A stretch of 64,000 nt of DNA, from contig ONAG01000010.1 in assembly GCA_900315745.1 (NCBI GenBank), positions 56,205 through 120,204 of the forward strand, in the 5' to 3' direction. The position numbers and the translations under genes were made by a program. Shown here one piece after another: positions 43,797 through 52,647 of this stretch. Position 1 is the first letter of the stretch. Every line of letters begins with the position of its first letter. Below the pieces are notes generated by a model, which was not told the DNA's origin, searched no databases, and saw nothing but the letters and a program-made list of their open reading frames with translations. Origin of the DNA: an uncultured Prevotellaceae bacterium. Its GTDB lineage: Bacteria; Bacteroidota; Bacteroidia; Bacteroidales; Bacteroidaceae.

Positions 43797-46403
43797 ATGA
43801 GAATCAACAACAAATGGACAGAACATCATGGCATGTTGCTCAAGGCGGCTCTTGCAGGAGCGGTCTTGCTCATCATCGTGTTCACGTTCTGCAAGCGTTG
43901 CACCCAGGTGGCTCGTCCGGCGGCAGAGGAAGTCTATGTGCCTAACAGCGACGAGGGGTTTGTGAAGAAAGCCAACATGCTGCTCGCCCATCTTGTCGAG
44001 CAAGGCAACAAAGCCAACGAGGGGCACCATCCACATACCATCACCGAAATGCAAAAGCATTATCCTGCATTGGAGTTCGCACTGCCATACGACATTGATG
44101 CCGTGGAAGGAGGAAGGGCGGCTGACATCAGGCTGGTAGGCATCATCGCCGACTCCATCAAGGATGAGGACGACAGGCGCTTTTTCTACAACAGCGACAT
44201 ACCAACACTCCTGAAGCGGCAGCGCAACAATCTTGGCGAAAGGGTGTTCCGCATAAGGTTCGCATCAGACAAGGACCTCGTCATCTCCAACATCAGCATA
44301 CATCCCTCCATGTTCAAGGTTGCTTTGGTGAAAGACCCGTGGAAAGGAACTGTGGTTGCCTCCGACAACACCCTGTTCCCGCAGACGGACCACTGTTTCC
44401 TTACATGGGGAAAGTCGGTGCTCCCCATAAAGAGTTCGGGAGAAGGACACATCGCTCGTGGTGGCGGCCACGAGAAGGTGGTGGCATTGGACGAGGCTTC
44501 GCGCTGCATCGTGATGAGCAAGGGTCAGCCGTTGGATTACTATCAGTTGTACAAAGCATACAAGGCAGACACCACCACCGTGTGTGTGAAGATGCCCGGC
44601 AGCAAGCGGATGGCTATTTATTTGGACTATCTCGAAGACCATCGTGTGAGGGTGAAGCCGGTGGATTGCCATTGTCAGGTCTATGATGAGGCGGGAGCCA
44701 TGGAGAGCGTAGCGCCATTGTCGTCGTCGATGAAGGGAAATGTTTACAACCTCAATGGAGTGGTGAAGTTGGTGGTGACACGCCAGGAGGGCAAGGACAA
44801 GGTTTGCGAACTGATGTTGACGCGCACCAACCCCATGTTGTTGCTGTCAGGGCTGACGCACACCAACGAGGGGCGTGCAAGATATTCCATCGCCCCAAAC
44901 TTGACAGACAGGTTCACGCAGCAAGTGTTGCGCGGCCTTACCACGTCGCTGCAGAACACTGTGTTTGAGGACACCGTGCACCTGTCCATCGACCCCCTCT
45001 TGTCCCTTGAGATGGAGCGTGAACTGGAAAAGTATGTAAAGCGGATGAAGGGCAGGGGTGAGTTCTATGGTGATGACCAATGGGAAATGTCGCTTACCGT
45101 GATGGATATGTCAAATGGTGCCATTGTGGCTGCCCCATATTATCGTTCGGCTGACAGCAAGATAGACTACAACTTGGCGCTTGACAGGAAGAACCCTGCT
45201 CTCATGCGCCGCTTCATAGGTTCTACATTCAAGCCTCTTGCGGCGCTTGCTGCCGTGCTCACCCAACCATCGCTTAACGACCTTTCCACCGTTGGCGACT
45301 ACAAGTTGTTGGAAGAGACCAAGGACAAGAAGCGCAAGGCATTGTTCTATGGCCATGAGACCACGGCATGGTCGGCAAAGGGCGGTGCCGCTGGTTTCTG
45401 GAAAGGATGCAAGTCGATGGCTGATTTCTTCGCCGTGTCCGACGATGTCTATCCCGTCGCCTTGGTTGCCAAGGCTTTGAATTACGGCAAGGCAGGCAGT
45501 CCGTTTGTCTTCCGCGCCCATGATGTGATGTTGGAGACGAACAACAATTTCACATGGGCAGGTTCTCGATTTGTCAATACCCTCGACCATTTGTACAACA
45601 TACCCGGAACGATGGAGTACATGAGCCATGACAGTTTGCAGATGATGTACTACGCATGGCAAAACCTCAAGGTGAAGGAAGATGACAAATTCGGTCTTGA
45701 CAATGTCAGTCCAGACCCCACGTTGTTCAATTATGAAAATTTCACCCGCAAGGGAGCGACATTGCACAACGAACTTGCCACATGGGTGCTGGGACAGGGA
45801 ACCAATGAGTGGAATTGCCTCAAGCTCGCCGAGGCATGGTCGAGAATGCTCACCAAGCGCAAGGTGGAGGCTTCATTGGTGAGTCCGGCACATGCCACCA
45901 CGCTTCGCAGTCTTGCGGAGGGTTATGATGGAGATGCCTGGAATGGGGTGCTGGAAGCATTGTTGAAAGCCCAGAGCCGCAGTCAGAAACTGCTCACGCC
46001 GATGAACAAGGTGGTGGAGACACTCAACAAGGAAATGGGAATCAAGGACACCTTGTTGCTGTTCTCCAAAACAGGAACACCCGACAACTACACCCGCACA
46101 GAGTGGAAGAGTGTGACAGGAGGACCGAAATGGATTGACGTGGGACTTTACTGCATGGCATTGATGCCAAAGAGCGCCTATGCCTCAGTGAAAAAAGGTG
46201 AGGCGGGCAAAGGTCTGATGTGCGTGGTCCGCTTGACGAGAATAGTGGGCAAAAACCACAAGCAGGTTACGAAGAATGGCAATGCCGACGGCATAAAGTC
46301 TTCGGATGCGCGCAATTTCTTTTCCGACAACCCGCAATTGCTGAGGAAATTCTACGAAATGACAAAAGACAGGTATGGCTCTTCAATCAAGCCAAGGAAA
46401 TGA
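43797..46403 (+). CDS. Class B PBP-like transpeptidase of the GTPase/SEDS cluster
   Basis: 868 aa. One N-terminal membrane anchor (about 14-32), a long non-catalytic periplasmic region to about 385, then a transpeptidase domain. SxxK is Ser476-Thr-Phe-Lys479 in FIGSTFKPLAA. The second motif position reads SDD (548-550, FFAVSDDVYPVA) instead of SxN. KTGT is at 758-761 in LLFSKTGTPD. GQGTNEWNCLKLAEAWSRM (about 666-684) corresponds to the G.G...T..Q.A.AYS.. segment of FtsI/MrdA. All this predicts D,D-transpeptidation with an altered second motif. Together with the SEDS-like protein it makes a polymerase/crosslinker pair. Confidence 0.75.
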   Translation: MRINNKWTEHHGMLLKAALAGAVLLIIVFTFCKRCTQVARPAAEEVYVPNSDEGFVKKANMLLAHLVEQGNKANEGHHPHTITEMQKHYPALEFALPYDIDAVEGGRAADIRLVGIIADSIKDEDDRRFFYNSDIPTLLKRQRNNLGERVFRIRFASDKDLVISNISIHPSMFKVALVKDPWKGTVVASDNTLFPQTDHCFLTWGKSVLPIKSSGEGHIARGGGHEKVVALDEASRCIVMSKGQPLDYYQLYKAYKADTTTVCVKMPGSKRMAIYLDYLEDHRVRVKPVDCHCQVYDEAGAMESVAPLSSSMKGNVYNLNGVVKLVVTRQEGKDKVCELMLTRTNPMLLLSGLTHTNEGRARYSIAPNLTDRFTQQVLRGLTTSLQNTVFEDTVHLSIDPLLSLEMERELEKYVKRMKGRGEFYGDDQWEMSLTVMDMSNGAIVAAPYYRSADSKIDYNLALDRKNPALMRRFIGSTFKPLAALAAVLTQPSLNDLSTVGDYKLLEETKDKKRKALFYGHETTAWSAKGGAAGFWKGCKSMADFFAVSDDVYPVALVAKALNYGKAGSPFVFRAHDVMLETNNNFTWAGSRFVNTLDHLYNIPGTMEYMSHDSLQMMYYAWQNLKVKEDDKFGLDNVSPDPTLFNYENFTRKGATLHNELATWVLGQGTNEWNCLKLAEAWSRMLTKRKVEASLVSPAHATTLRSLAEGYDGDAWNGVLEALLKAQSRSQKLLTPMNKVVETLNKEMGIKDTLLLFSKTGTPDNYTRTEWKSVTGGPKWIDVGLYCMALMPKSAYASVKKGEAGKGLMCVVRLTRIVGKNHKQVTKNGNADGIKSSDARNFFSDNPQLLRKFYEMTKDRYGSSIKPRK

Positions 46404-46460
46404 AAATGGCAGAGGGATGATGAGCGCACCTAAATACACATACCAAACTTTGCAAAGGAC

Positions 46461-48674
46461 ATGACATTCAACCATCGACAGAAAGTCAGTGCCTTGGGGC
46501 ATGTGGTGGCATTGGTTGCCATCTTGTTCCTGTGCTATGTCTCGTTTGTAGGCATGGTGTATATGATGGGTGGCAGCATGGTGACATCGGCAATGATTGC
46601 GTCGGCGATGGCTGTCGTGCTCTTCATTCTCGTCGTGTCCGCACAGAAATTGAAAGCCACTTCCTCCATGTTCGGGATGAAGGTGAAGGCTGAGCGGATG
46701 GTGGTCTTGCTGCTGGTCTTGGCTTGTGGCGCCACATGGTTGCCTTTTTCCCATTTCTTCTCCATCTATAACCATGAAGACGAACTGACAGCTTTGTTCC
46801 AAGGAGCGTTGGCGGAGGTCATGCCCATGTTCGACGACTATGAGAATGCCGCAAACAAGCGACTTGCCGACTATCAGGCGGAGCTCGACAAGGTGGCGAG
46901 AGGGAAGGCAAAATCCAATGTGAGGAAAAAGTTCACGAAATATGGTGTCGGCGTGCGAGAGGAGGGCAAGCCACAGGATGGCGACCAACTGCTGTGCGAC
47001 GACATGAATGAGAGTCTGAGGTTGTGGCTGTTCCCGCCAACCTACAACATCCTGCGGCAAGAGGCGCTGCAATGGGTGACCAAGGCAGGGATGGGAGCCA
47101 CCACATGCAATGCGTTCCTCATAGGCAACACCCGTGAGATAGTTCGCACGGTGACCCAGTGGCAACAATATCTGAATGACAGATGGAACGTGAAGCTCAA
47201 CAACGAGCCAACCTTTGTGAAAGACTCCTTCCCCTCGCAGTCGGAAGGTCGTGTGCAAAAGGTCTCTGAAGGCATGGACAAGGTGGCGGAACTATGTTCG
47301 CAACGTTCTATGCCGCCGCCCTACGCCTTTTTGTTGGCATTGGTGTGTTGGTTGCTGATATTCCTGCCTTACTGGCTTCAGAACCGCCATTCCAAGTCGT
47401 GGGAGCACCTTTTGCCGACATGGATGAGACTGCGAGGCGGCAAGAGCCAGGAAGATGAAGACATCACCAAAGTGAAATTGAACTGGGGTAAGGACAGGAT
47501 ACCCTTCGAGGATATCCCCAAAGACGAAACCGCCAAGTTCAGAACCCAACTCCAGCGGGCCGACGAACCTTTCCTGCATATCATGGGGCTTATGGAACAA
47601 GGCAAGCTCACACAGGAAAAATTGGTGCGGATGCTTTCAGCCGACCACAACCTCATGGACAGCGCCACGGTGAAGGAATGTCTTGACCGCGGGGTGTTCA
47701 CCAAGGACCAGCTCGAAAGAGAATGTGGCTTCGACAGTCAGATGGTGGAGATGTTGGGCAAGGTGCCCGAGGATGTGTTGCCCGAGGCAGGAGTCATACG
47801 GCAGTTGCCGGAAGCCACGACAGAAGTCTTTTTCTGGGGCATACCATCATCTGGCAAGACATGCGCCTTGGGTGTGGTGCTTGCAGCAGCCAAGGAGGGG
47901 ACGGTGGCGCAAGGAATGTCTGTGGAAGAGGGATGCCAGGGTTATGAATACTACCAAATCTTGTGCCGCATCTTTCCTTCCGACGGAACCTACTGCCTGT
48001 TGCCCGGGCGCACGCCCGTGACAACCAACTTTGCCATACACCTGCACTTGGAGGACAGGCATCATCGCGACCACCCCATCACGTTGGTCGATATGGCTGG
48101 GGAACTTTTCTGCGCCTTGTTATGGAAAAAGCACGGGCGCGACGACCAGGTGACCGACAACCACCGTAGGGCTTTGGAGGAATTCGAGAAAATACTGGTC
48201 ACTGAGAAGTCGGAGCATCAGAAGTTCCACTTCTTCATCATCGAGTATGGAGCAGAGGACAAGAAATACAAAGGCTTCGACCAAGACACCTACTTGGAAT
48301 ACGGTCTGCGACACCTCAACGAGCGTGGCGTGCTTGAGAATGCCACCGAAGGCATCTATGTGATAGTGACCAAGACCGACCAGGTGAAGCACAGGCTGCA
48401 GCCTGGAGAAGACGAGGCGACGCACCTTTCCAAATACCTCATGACATACTATCCCAATTTCATCGGACTGCTCGACCAGTGTTGCCGCAAATACGAACTG
48501 TGTGGCGGAAAACTGCCCGACCCCATACCCTTCGACATCGGGGAGGTGAACTTCTGCAACTGCTGCCACATCAGCACAGAGAGAGCCCGGGACGTGGTGA
48601 AGGTGATGCTCGCACGGTCGAAAGGATTCAGACAGGGGTTGGCAGGAAAGATAGAACGGTGGTTTGACACGTAA
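46461..48674 (+). CDS. Membrane-anchored GTPase of the SEDS/PBP cluster
   Basis: 737 aa. Three helices near the N-terminus (about 11-33, 40-61, 79-97), a soluble loop rich in charged helices (about 100-283), a fourth helix (about 285-304), then a cytoplasmic half. Residues about 365-455 are a helical domain and 455-720 a GTPase domain. G1 GIPSSGKT is at 460-467, G3 DMAGE at 544-548 and G4 TKTD at 637-640. From about residue 365 on it aligns with the whole of the next protein. The G4 motif supports guanine binding. The arrangement suits a membrane signal coupled to the PBP/SEDS pair. Confidence 0.72.
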   Translation: MTFNHRQKVSALGHVVALVAILFLCYVSFVGMVYMMGGSMVTSAMIASAMAVVLFILVVSAQKLKATSSMFGMKVKAERMVVLLLVLACGATWLPFSHFFSIYNHEDELTALFQGALAEVMPMFDDYENAANKRLADYQAELDKVARGKAKSNVRKKFTKYGVGVREEGKPQDGDQLLCDDMNESLRLWLFPPTYNILRQEALQWVTKAGMGATTCNAFLIGNTREIVRTVTQWQQYLNDRWNVKLNNEPTFVKDSFPSQSEGRVQKVSEGMDKVAELCSQRSMPPPYAFLLALVCWLLIFLPYWLQNRHSKSWEHLLPTWMRLRGGKSQEDEDITKVKLNWGKDRIPFEDIPKDETAKFRTQLQRADEPFLHIMGLMEQGKLTQEKLVRMLSADHNLMDSATVKECLDRGVFTKDQLERECGFDSQMVEMLGKVPEDVLPEAGVIRQLPEATTEVFFWGIPSSGKTCALGVVLAAAKEGTVAQGMSVEEGCQGYEYYQILCRIFPSDGTYCLLPGRTPVTTNFAIHLHLEDRHHRDHPITLVDMAGELFCALLWKKHGRDDQVTDNHRRALEEFEKILVTEKSEHQKFHFFIIEYGAEDKKYKGFDQDTYLEYGLRHLNERGVLENATEGIYVIVTKTDQVKHRLQPGEDEATHLSKYLMTYYPNFIGLLDQCCRKYELCGGKLPDPIPFDIGEVNFCNCCHISTERARDVVKVMLARSKGFRQGLAGKIERWFDT

Positions 48675-48733
48675 GGCATCTACTTGGGTATGCCGACCGA
48701 CAACATTAACAACGAAAAAAACAACAATACGAC

Positions 48734-49873
48734 ATGCAACACACACAAGCATTGAAAGACTTCTGCCGACAAGTGGACTTTGTCGATGACCCCTTTTTAT
48801 ATATCAAGGAGTCGATAGGGAATGGAACCTTGTCGAAGGCAGACTTGGAACAGTTGATATGCGACAACCGCAACCTGCTCGATGCCGGCACAGTGAAACA
48901 ATGTGTCGATGAAGGACTGATGGACGCTGAGGCATTGGTGGATGGCGGCATAGACAGGAATTTCTTGGACAGGCTTGGCACCATCCCCGAGGACGTGCTG
49001 CCGCAGTCGGGCAGGATAGAGAGCATTCCCGGACCCACCACGGAGGTGTATTTCTGGGGCATTCCCTCATCCGGCAAGACATGTGCCTTGGGCACAATAC
49101 TTGCTGCAGCACGAGGCGGTACGGTGGCGAGAAGCATGAGGGTGGAGGACTGCCAAGGGTCGCTCTACCAAATGAAATTGTCGCAGATATTCAAGAGGGA
49201 GAATTTCTATTGCACACTGCCTGGACGTACGCCCGTGGACACCAATTTCGCGATACGCACCGTCATAGAGGACTTTGGCAGGAAAGACCATCCCGTGACA
49301 CTGATAGACATGGCAGGGGAGTTGTTCTGCTCCATCCTGTGGAAGAAACACGGTTTGGAGGACAATATCAAGGACAACCACCTGAAAGCACTTGAGGAGT
49401 TTGAGAAAATGCTTGTGACAAACAAGTCGGACAACCCCAAATACCACTTCTTCATCATCGAGTATGGAGAGGGGGAGAAGAAATACAAAGGCTTCGACCA
49501 GGACACATATCTGGAATATGGCATAAGGTTCCTCAGCGAGAAAGGGGTGCTCTCCGATGCAAAGAACGGACTGTTTGTCATCGTCACCAAGACGGACTTG
49601 GTGAGGAGGGACATCAGTGAAGATGAGGACCCCAACCAATATTTGTTGGGATTCCTCAACGAGAGATACCCCAACTTCTTCGCGCTGTTGCAGCAATATT
49701 GCGAGCGAAACGGCATTTGCGGTGGGAATTTCCCGCCACCCATCCCCTTTGACATTGGCGAGGTGTGTTTCAAAAACTATTGCCAAGTGAAGACGGAAAG
49801 GGCGAATGAAGTGGTGAGGCTGCTGCTCTCTCCACCAAAGCCACAGCAAAAGAAAAGAAGATGGCACTTTTGA
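48734..49873 (+). CDS. Soluble GTPase, paralogue of the membrane-anchored one
   Basis: 379 aa. Helical N-terminal domain (about 17-95), then a GTPase domain with G1 GIPSSGKT at 109-116, G3 DMAGE at 192-196 and G4 TKTD at 285-288. It shares long identical stretches with the preceding protein (FFIIEYG, KKYKGFDQDTYLEYG, PIPFDIGEV), so the two arose by duplication, one copy with and one without a membrane part. A hetero-dimeric GTPase pair is an attractive inference. Confidence 0.75.
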   Translation: MQHTQALKDFCRQVDFVDDPFLYIKESIGNGTLSKADLEQLICDNRNLLDAGTVKQCVDEGLMDAEALVDGGIDRNFLDRLGTIPEDVLPQSGRIESIPGPTTEVYFWGIPSSGKTCALGTILAAARGGTVARSMRVEDCQGSLYQMKLSQIFKRENFYCTLPGRTPVDTNFAIRTVIEDFGRKDHPVTLIDMAGELFCSILWKKHGLEDNIKDNHLKALEEFEKMLVTNKSDNPKYHFFIIEYGEGEKKYKGFDQDTYLEYGIRFLSEKGVLSDAKNGLFVIVTKTDLVRRDISEDEDPNQYLLGFLNERYPNFFALLQQYCERNGICGGNFPPPIPFDIGEVCFKNYCQVKTERANEVVRLLLSPPKPQQKKRRWHF

Positions 49874-49915
49874 GACGTATAGAGCATCCATGATTAGCAA
49901 AAACAACAAGAAAAT

Positions 49916-51706
49916 ATGAAATTAGGATTATATAAACAACTGGTCAGGAATGGTGAGGACAACGAGCCTGTGTTTAATGGCAGTGCCACAGGAAACAAGC
50001 TCTTCGACGTGAAAATCGAGGGCATGTTGAAACTATCCACCAACGACAAGGGCACGTTCTGCTTGCTCTCCATCAATACCATGGGCTGTCTCGTCTATCT
50101 TATCAAACCTCTCTTCTCCAGGATGGGCGACTACAGGGCATGGGTGATTTCCGTGCCAAGACAGGTGGTGCTCTCTTCCTCCAACGACCTGCCCACCATC
50201 GTCATGGAGGCTCAGAAGGCTCTTGAGGCAGGCGAGGAACCGCAAAGTTTGGCACGATGGTTCCAACGCGACTATAAGGAACAGGACTTCACCTTCTCGC
50301 TGCCGGAGTATCGCAGCAAATATGCCTATCGTCTGTATGGAAGGGATAGCAAGGTGGCTTCACTATCGCAGTTGTTGGGCGCAAACATGTTGCAGAAGGA
50401 CTATTTCGACTATGAAGGCGTGTTCTTGGTGGATGCCGCCCGTCAGTCGATGGTGCGTGCAGAGGCAATGGACGACCTCAGCCAGAAGATGTTGCGGCAA
50501 CCTGCTGTGGTCATTCCACCACAGACGGCAGGACTGCCCGATGGAGTGTCGCTGACGGCTGGCAAGGAGAAGTTCGACCTGCCTATCCTAAGCTACAAGG
50601 GAGCGCGCTTTAAGGTTAGCGTGAAGCGTCCGGGCTATCTTGATTTGGAACAAATGGTAACTGTGCCTGGCAATGTGTTCCAGGTGATGCTGCCAGCCAA
50701 GGTGGATTGGCGTTACAAGGTGTATCCCGACATTTTCAGTGTTGTTGGCGAAGATGGTCAGGCGTTGAAAGACGCAAGCGTGGAAATAGAAGGGAATACG
50801 GGAGTGGATCATAAGGAACGTTGTGTCGTGGTGCCTGAAGCGACAGCTAAGAAGGCGCGCATAACAGTGAAGCACGAGGGTTGTGGCGCGAAGACCATGA
50901 CCGCCGATCTCACCCTATATACACCCGAAGAACCGTTAATGATAAAGATGAAGATGAAACGCAACAAGGTGAAATACAAGGTGGGGAGCAAGATCAGCTT
51001 TGAGATGGACCGCACCGATGACGAGATGGAAGAATCGCCTCTTGCAGGCTACGAGGTGTCGTCGTCTGATGGCAATGTGGTGACGCTGAAAAGCACTGCA
51101 TCTGGAAGAAAAAGCGCTAAGAAGAAAGGCAAGTCAGGCGACGAAGGCAAGCAAGGCGGTAGGCATGTCGTCTCAAAAATGGCAATCATTAGAATCTGCG
51201 TGGGTCTGTTGGCTGGTCTCCTCATTGGTGGCGCAACCGGTTGGTGGTTGGGCAGGAACCATGGTGAATCTTCTGTAAGGAAGGAAGTGGAGGCACAGCG
51301 CCTGGCAGAATTGAAGCGCAATCAGGAGATTGCCGACTCCATAGAGAATGTGAGGATGGCGGCTTATTTAGACAGCATACCCAATTGGAAAAAGGCAGAG
51401 CTCGACTCTGTGTTTGATGGCAAGTTGGCTGGACTGTATGACGCGCTCAACACATACGATTTCGCTACGGTGCAGGAAAAGGGACAGGAGCATGATTTGG
51501 ATGTCAGCACGCAGTGGCATTCGCTCGACAGCGTGCTCAGCCTGATGAACGAGAAAGTCGAGTATGGCAAGAAATTGGTGGAGATAACCAAGAATGAGGG
51601 CGAGGACGGCAAGAAGTTCTACAGCCCTGACGGCACCATCACTCTTGCTACATTCATGAACAAACTTGAGGAGGCGCGCGTTGCGGTAGATAGTCAGAAA
51701 CCATGA
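49916..51706 (+). CDS. Single-span membrane protein of the GTPase cluster, function unknown
   Basis: 596 aa. A cytoplasmic-looking N-terminal part (1-420) contains two beta-rich modules (about 215-265 and 268-335, the second PEGA- or carboxypeptidase-regulatory-like). A basic linker follows (about 397-415, rich in Lys/Gly), then one helix (422-446, GLLAGLLIGGATGWWLG) and a charged coiled-coil-like C-terminal part (450-596). With no signal peptide, the large N-terminal part should face the cytoplasm, where the GTPases are. Its stop overlaps the next start in ATGA. Confidence 0.55.
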   Translation: MKLGLYKQLVRNGEDNEPVFNGSATGNKLFDVKIEGMLKLSTNDKGTFCLLSINTMGCLVYLIKPLFSRMGDYRAWVISVPRQVVLSSSNDLPTIVMEAQKALEAGEEPQSLARWFQRDYKEQDFTFSLPEYRSKYAYRLYGRDSKVASLSQLLGANMLQKDYFDYEGVFLVDAARQSMVRAEAMDDLSQKMLRQPAVVIPPQTAGLPDGVSLTAGKEKFDLPILSYKGARFKVSVKRPGYLDLEQMVTVPGNVFQVMLPAKVDWRYKVYPDIFSVVGEDGQALKDASVEIEGNTGVDHKERCVVVPEATAKKARITVKHEGCGAKTMTADLTLYTPEEPLMIKMKMKRNKVKYKVGSKISFEMDRTDDEMEESPLAGYEVSSSDGNVVTLKSTASGRKSAKKKGKSGDEGKQGGRHVVSKMAIIRICVGLLAGLLIGGATGWWLGRNHGESSVRKEVEAQRLAELKRNQEIADSIENVRMAAYLDSIPNWKKAELDSVFDGKLAGLYDALNTYDFATVQEKGQEHDLDVSTQWHSLDSVLSLMNEKVEYGKKLVEITKNEGEDGKKFYSPDGTITLATFMNKLEEARVAVDSQKP

Positions 51707-52632
51707 GGACGACATTGAAAATATTCCTTGTCTTGGCGGCTGTCTTTGCAGTGGCAGGCTCATTGATTTTCTTTTTCAAGACGAAGCTTTCACCCCCACA
51801 GCCTTTGGCTGATGGCAACCCACACCTGGAACAAGCAGAGCAGTGTGTGGCAAAAATCCAGGGCGCGCCTTCGGATAGCATTCTCAACGCCCGTTTTTTC
51901 GAAGCCCGCCACCTGTTGACCTTCCTTGCCGACAATGGCTTGTTGACCGACAAGGACGGTGACATGCTGAAGACGGAGATGGTGGAGCGCTATGCCCCTC
52001 TATATGCCGACAAATGCTTCGGACATTTCAAGGAATCCTACTGGGATGAGAAGGTGATACAGCAAATACCGCTTCAGATAGCTGTTGCAAAGGGTGTGCG
52101 GCTGTCGGATGGAGAAAGTGCGGTGGAGCGAAGCAAGGAGGCTCACGACGTCCTTGATGAGGTGCTTGAGGTGGTTTGCCGCTACGACTCTGCCAAGTTG
52201 CTGGCAAGGGGAAAGACATATCAGAACTGGGCAAACACCAAAAGGCGTTTGTCGAGGGCGCAGCGTTTCATGAACGATGAGTATTTGGGATGCAATATCG
52301 AACTGGTGCGGTCGCTCGACTCCTTGCGTTATCGCCTGGAGAAATCACATTATGCCTATTTGGGACTTCAGTCCAGACGGTTGGCTGGTTATCGCTCCAT
52401 GGACAAAGAAGACTACGACAGTCTGTGCCAGGTGGTGGATGACGAATTCCGGCACTATGAGGATAGCGCCCACATTGTCTATGGCATTCCACAGAGGGAA
52501 GAGGAAGTGGATTCCCTGCGTCATGAAATGATGTCAAACAAGACCAAGGCAAGCGGGTATTATCTCACCATTATGGCGACCGACAAGATAGTGAAAGCCG
52601 GCCAGTACATCTTTGAGAAGATAATGGAATAA
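51703..52632 (+). CDS. Membrane-anchored helical protein, last gene of the GTPase cluster
   Basis: 309 aa. One N-terminal helix (about 5-26, LKIFLVLAAVFAVAGSLIFFF) and then an almost wholly alpha-helical region with many charged residues (about 40-305). It is probably extracytoplasmic. No family recognised. Translationally coupled to the preceding gene. The convergent SPOR-domain gene ends 15 bp downstream, and no terminator is visible between them. Confidence 0.55.
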   Translation: MRTTLKIFLVLAAVFAVAGSLIFFFKTKLSPPQPLADGNPHLEQAEQCVAKIQGAPSDSILNARFFEARHLLTFLADNGLLTDKDGDMLKTEMVERYAPLYADKCFGHFKESYWDEKVIQQIPLQIAVAKGVRLSDGESAVERSKEAHDVLDEVLEVVCRYDSAKLLARGKTYQNWANTKRRLSRAQRFMNDEYLGCNIELVRSLDSLRYRLEKSHYAYLGLQSRRLAGYRSMDKEDYDSLCQVVDDEFRHYEDSAHIVYGIPQREEEVDSLRHEMMSNKTKASGYYLTIMATDKIVKAGQYIFEKIME

Positions 52633-52647
52633 GCTCGTGGGTTCAGT

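Noticed and set aside
36911-52632. Type VI secretion or conjugation cluster
   Set aside because: No TssB/C, Hcp, VgrG, ClpV or Tra-like sequences. The GTPases and PBP do not belong to such systems.
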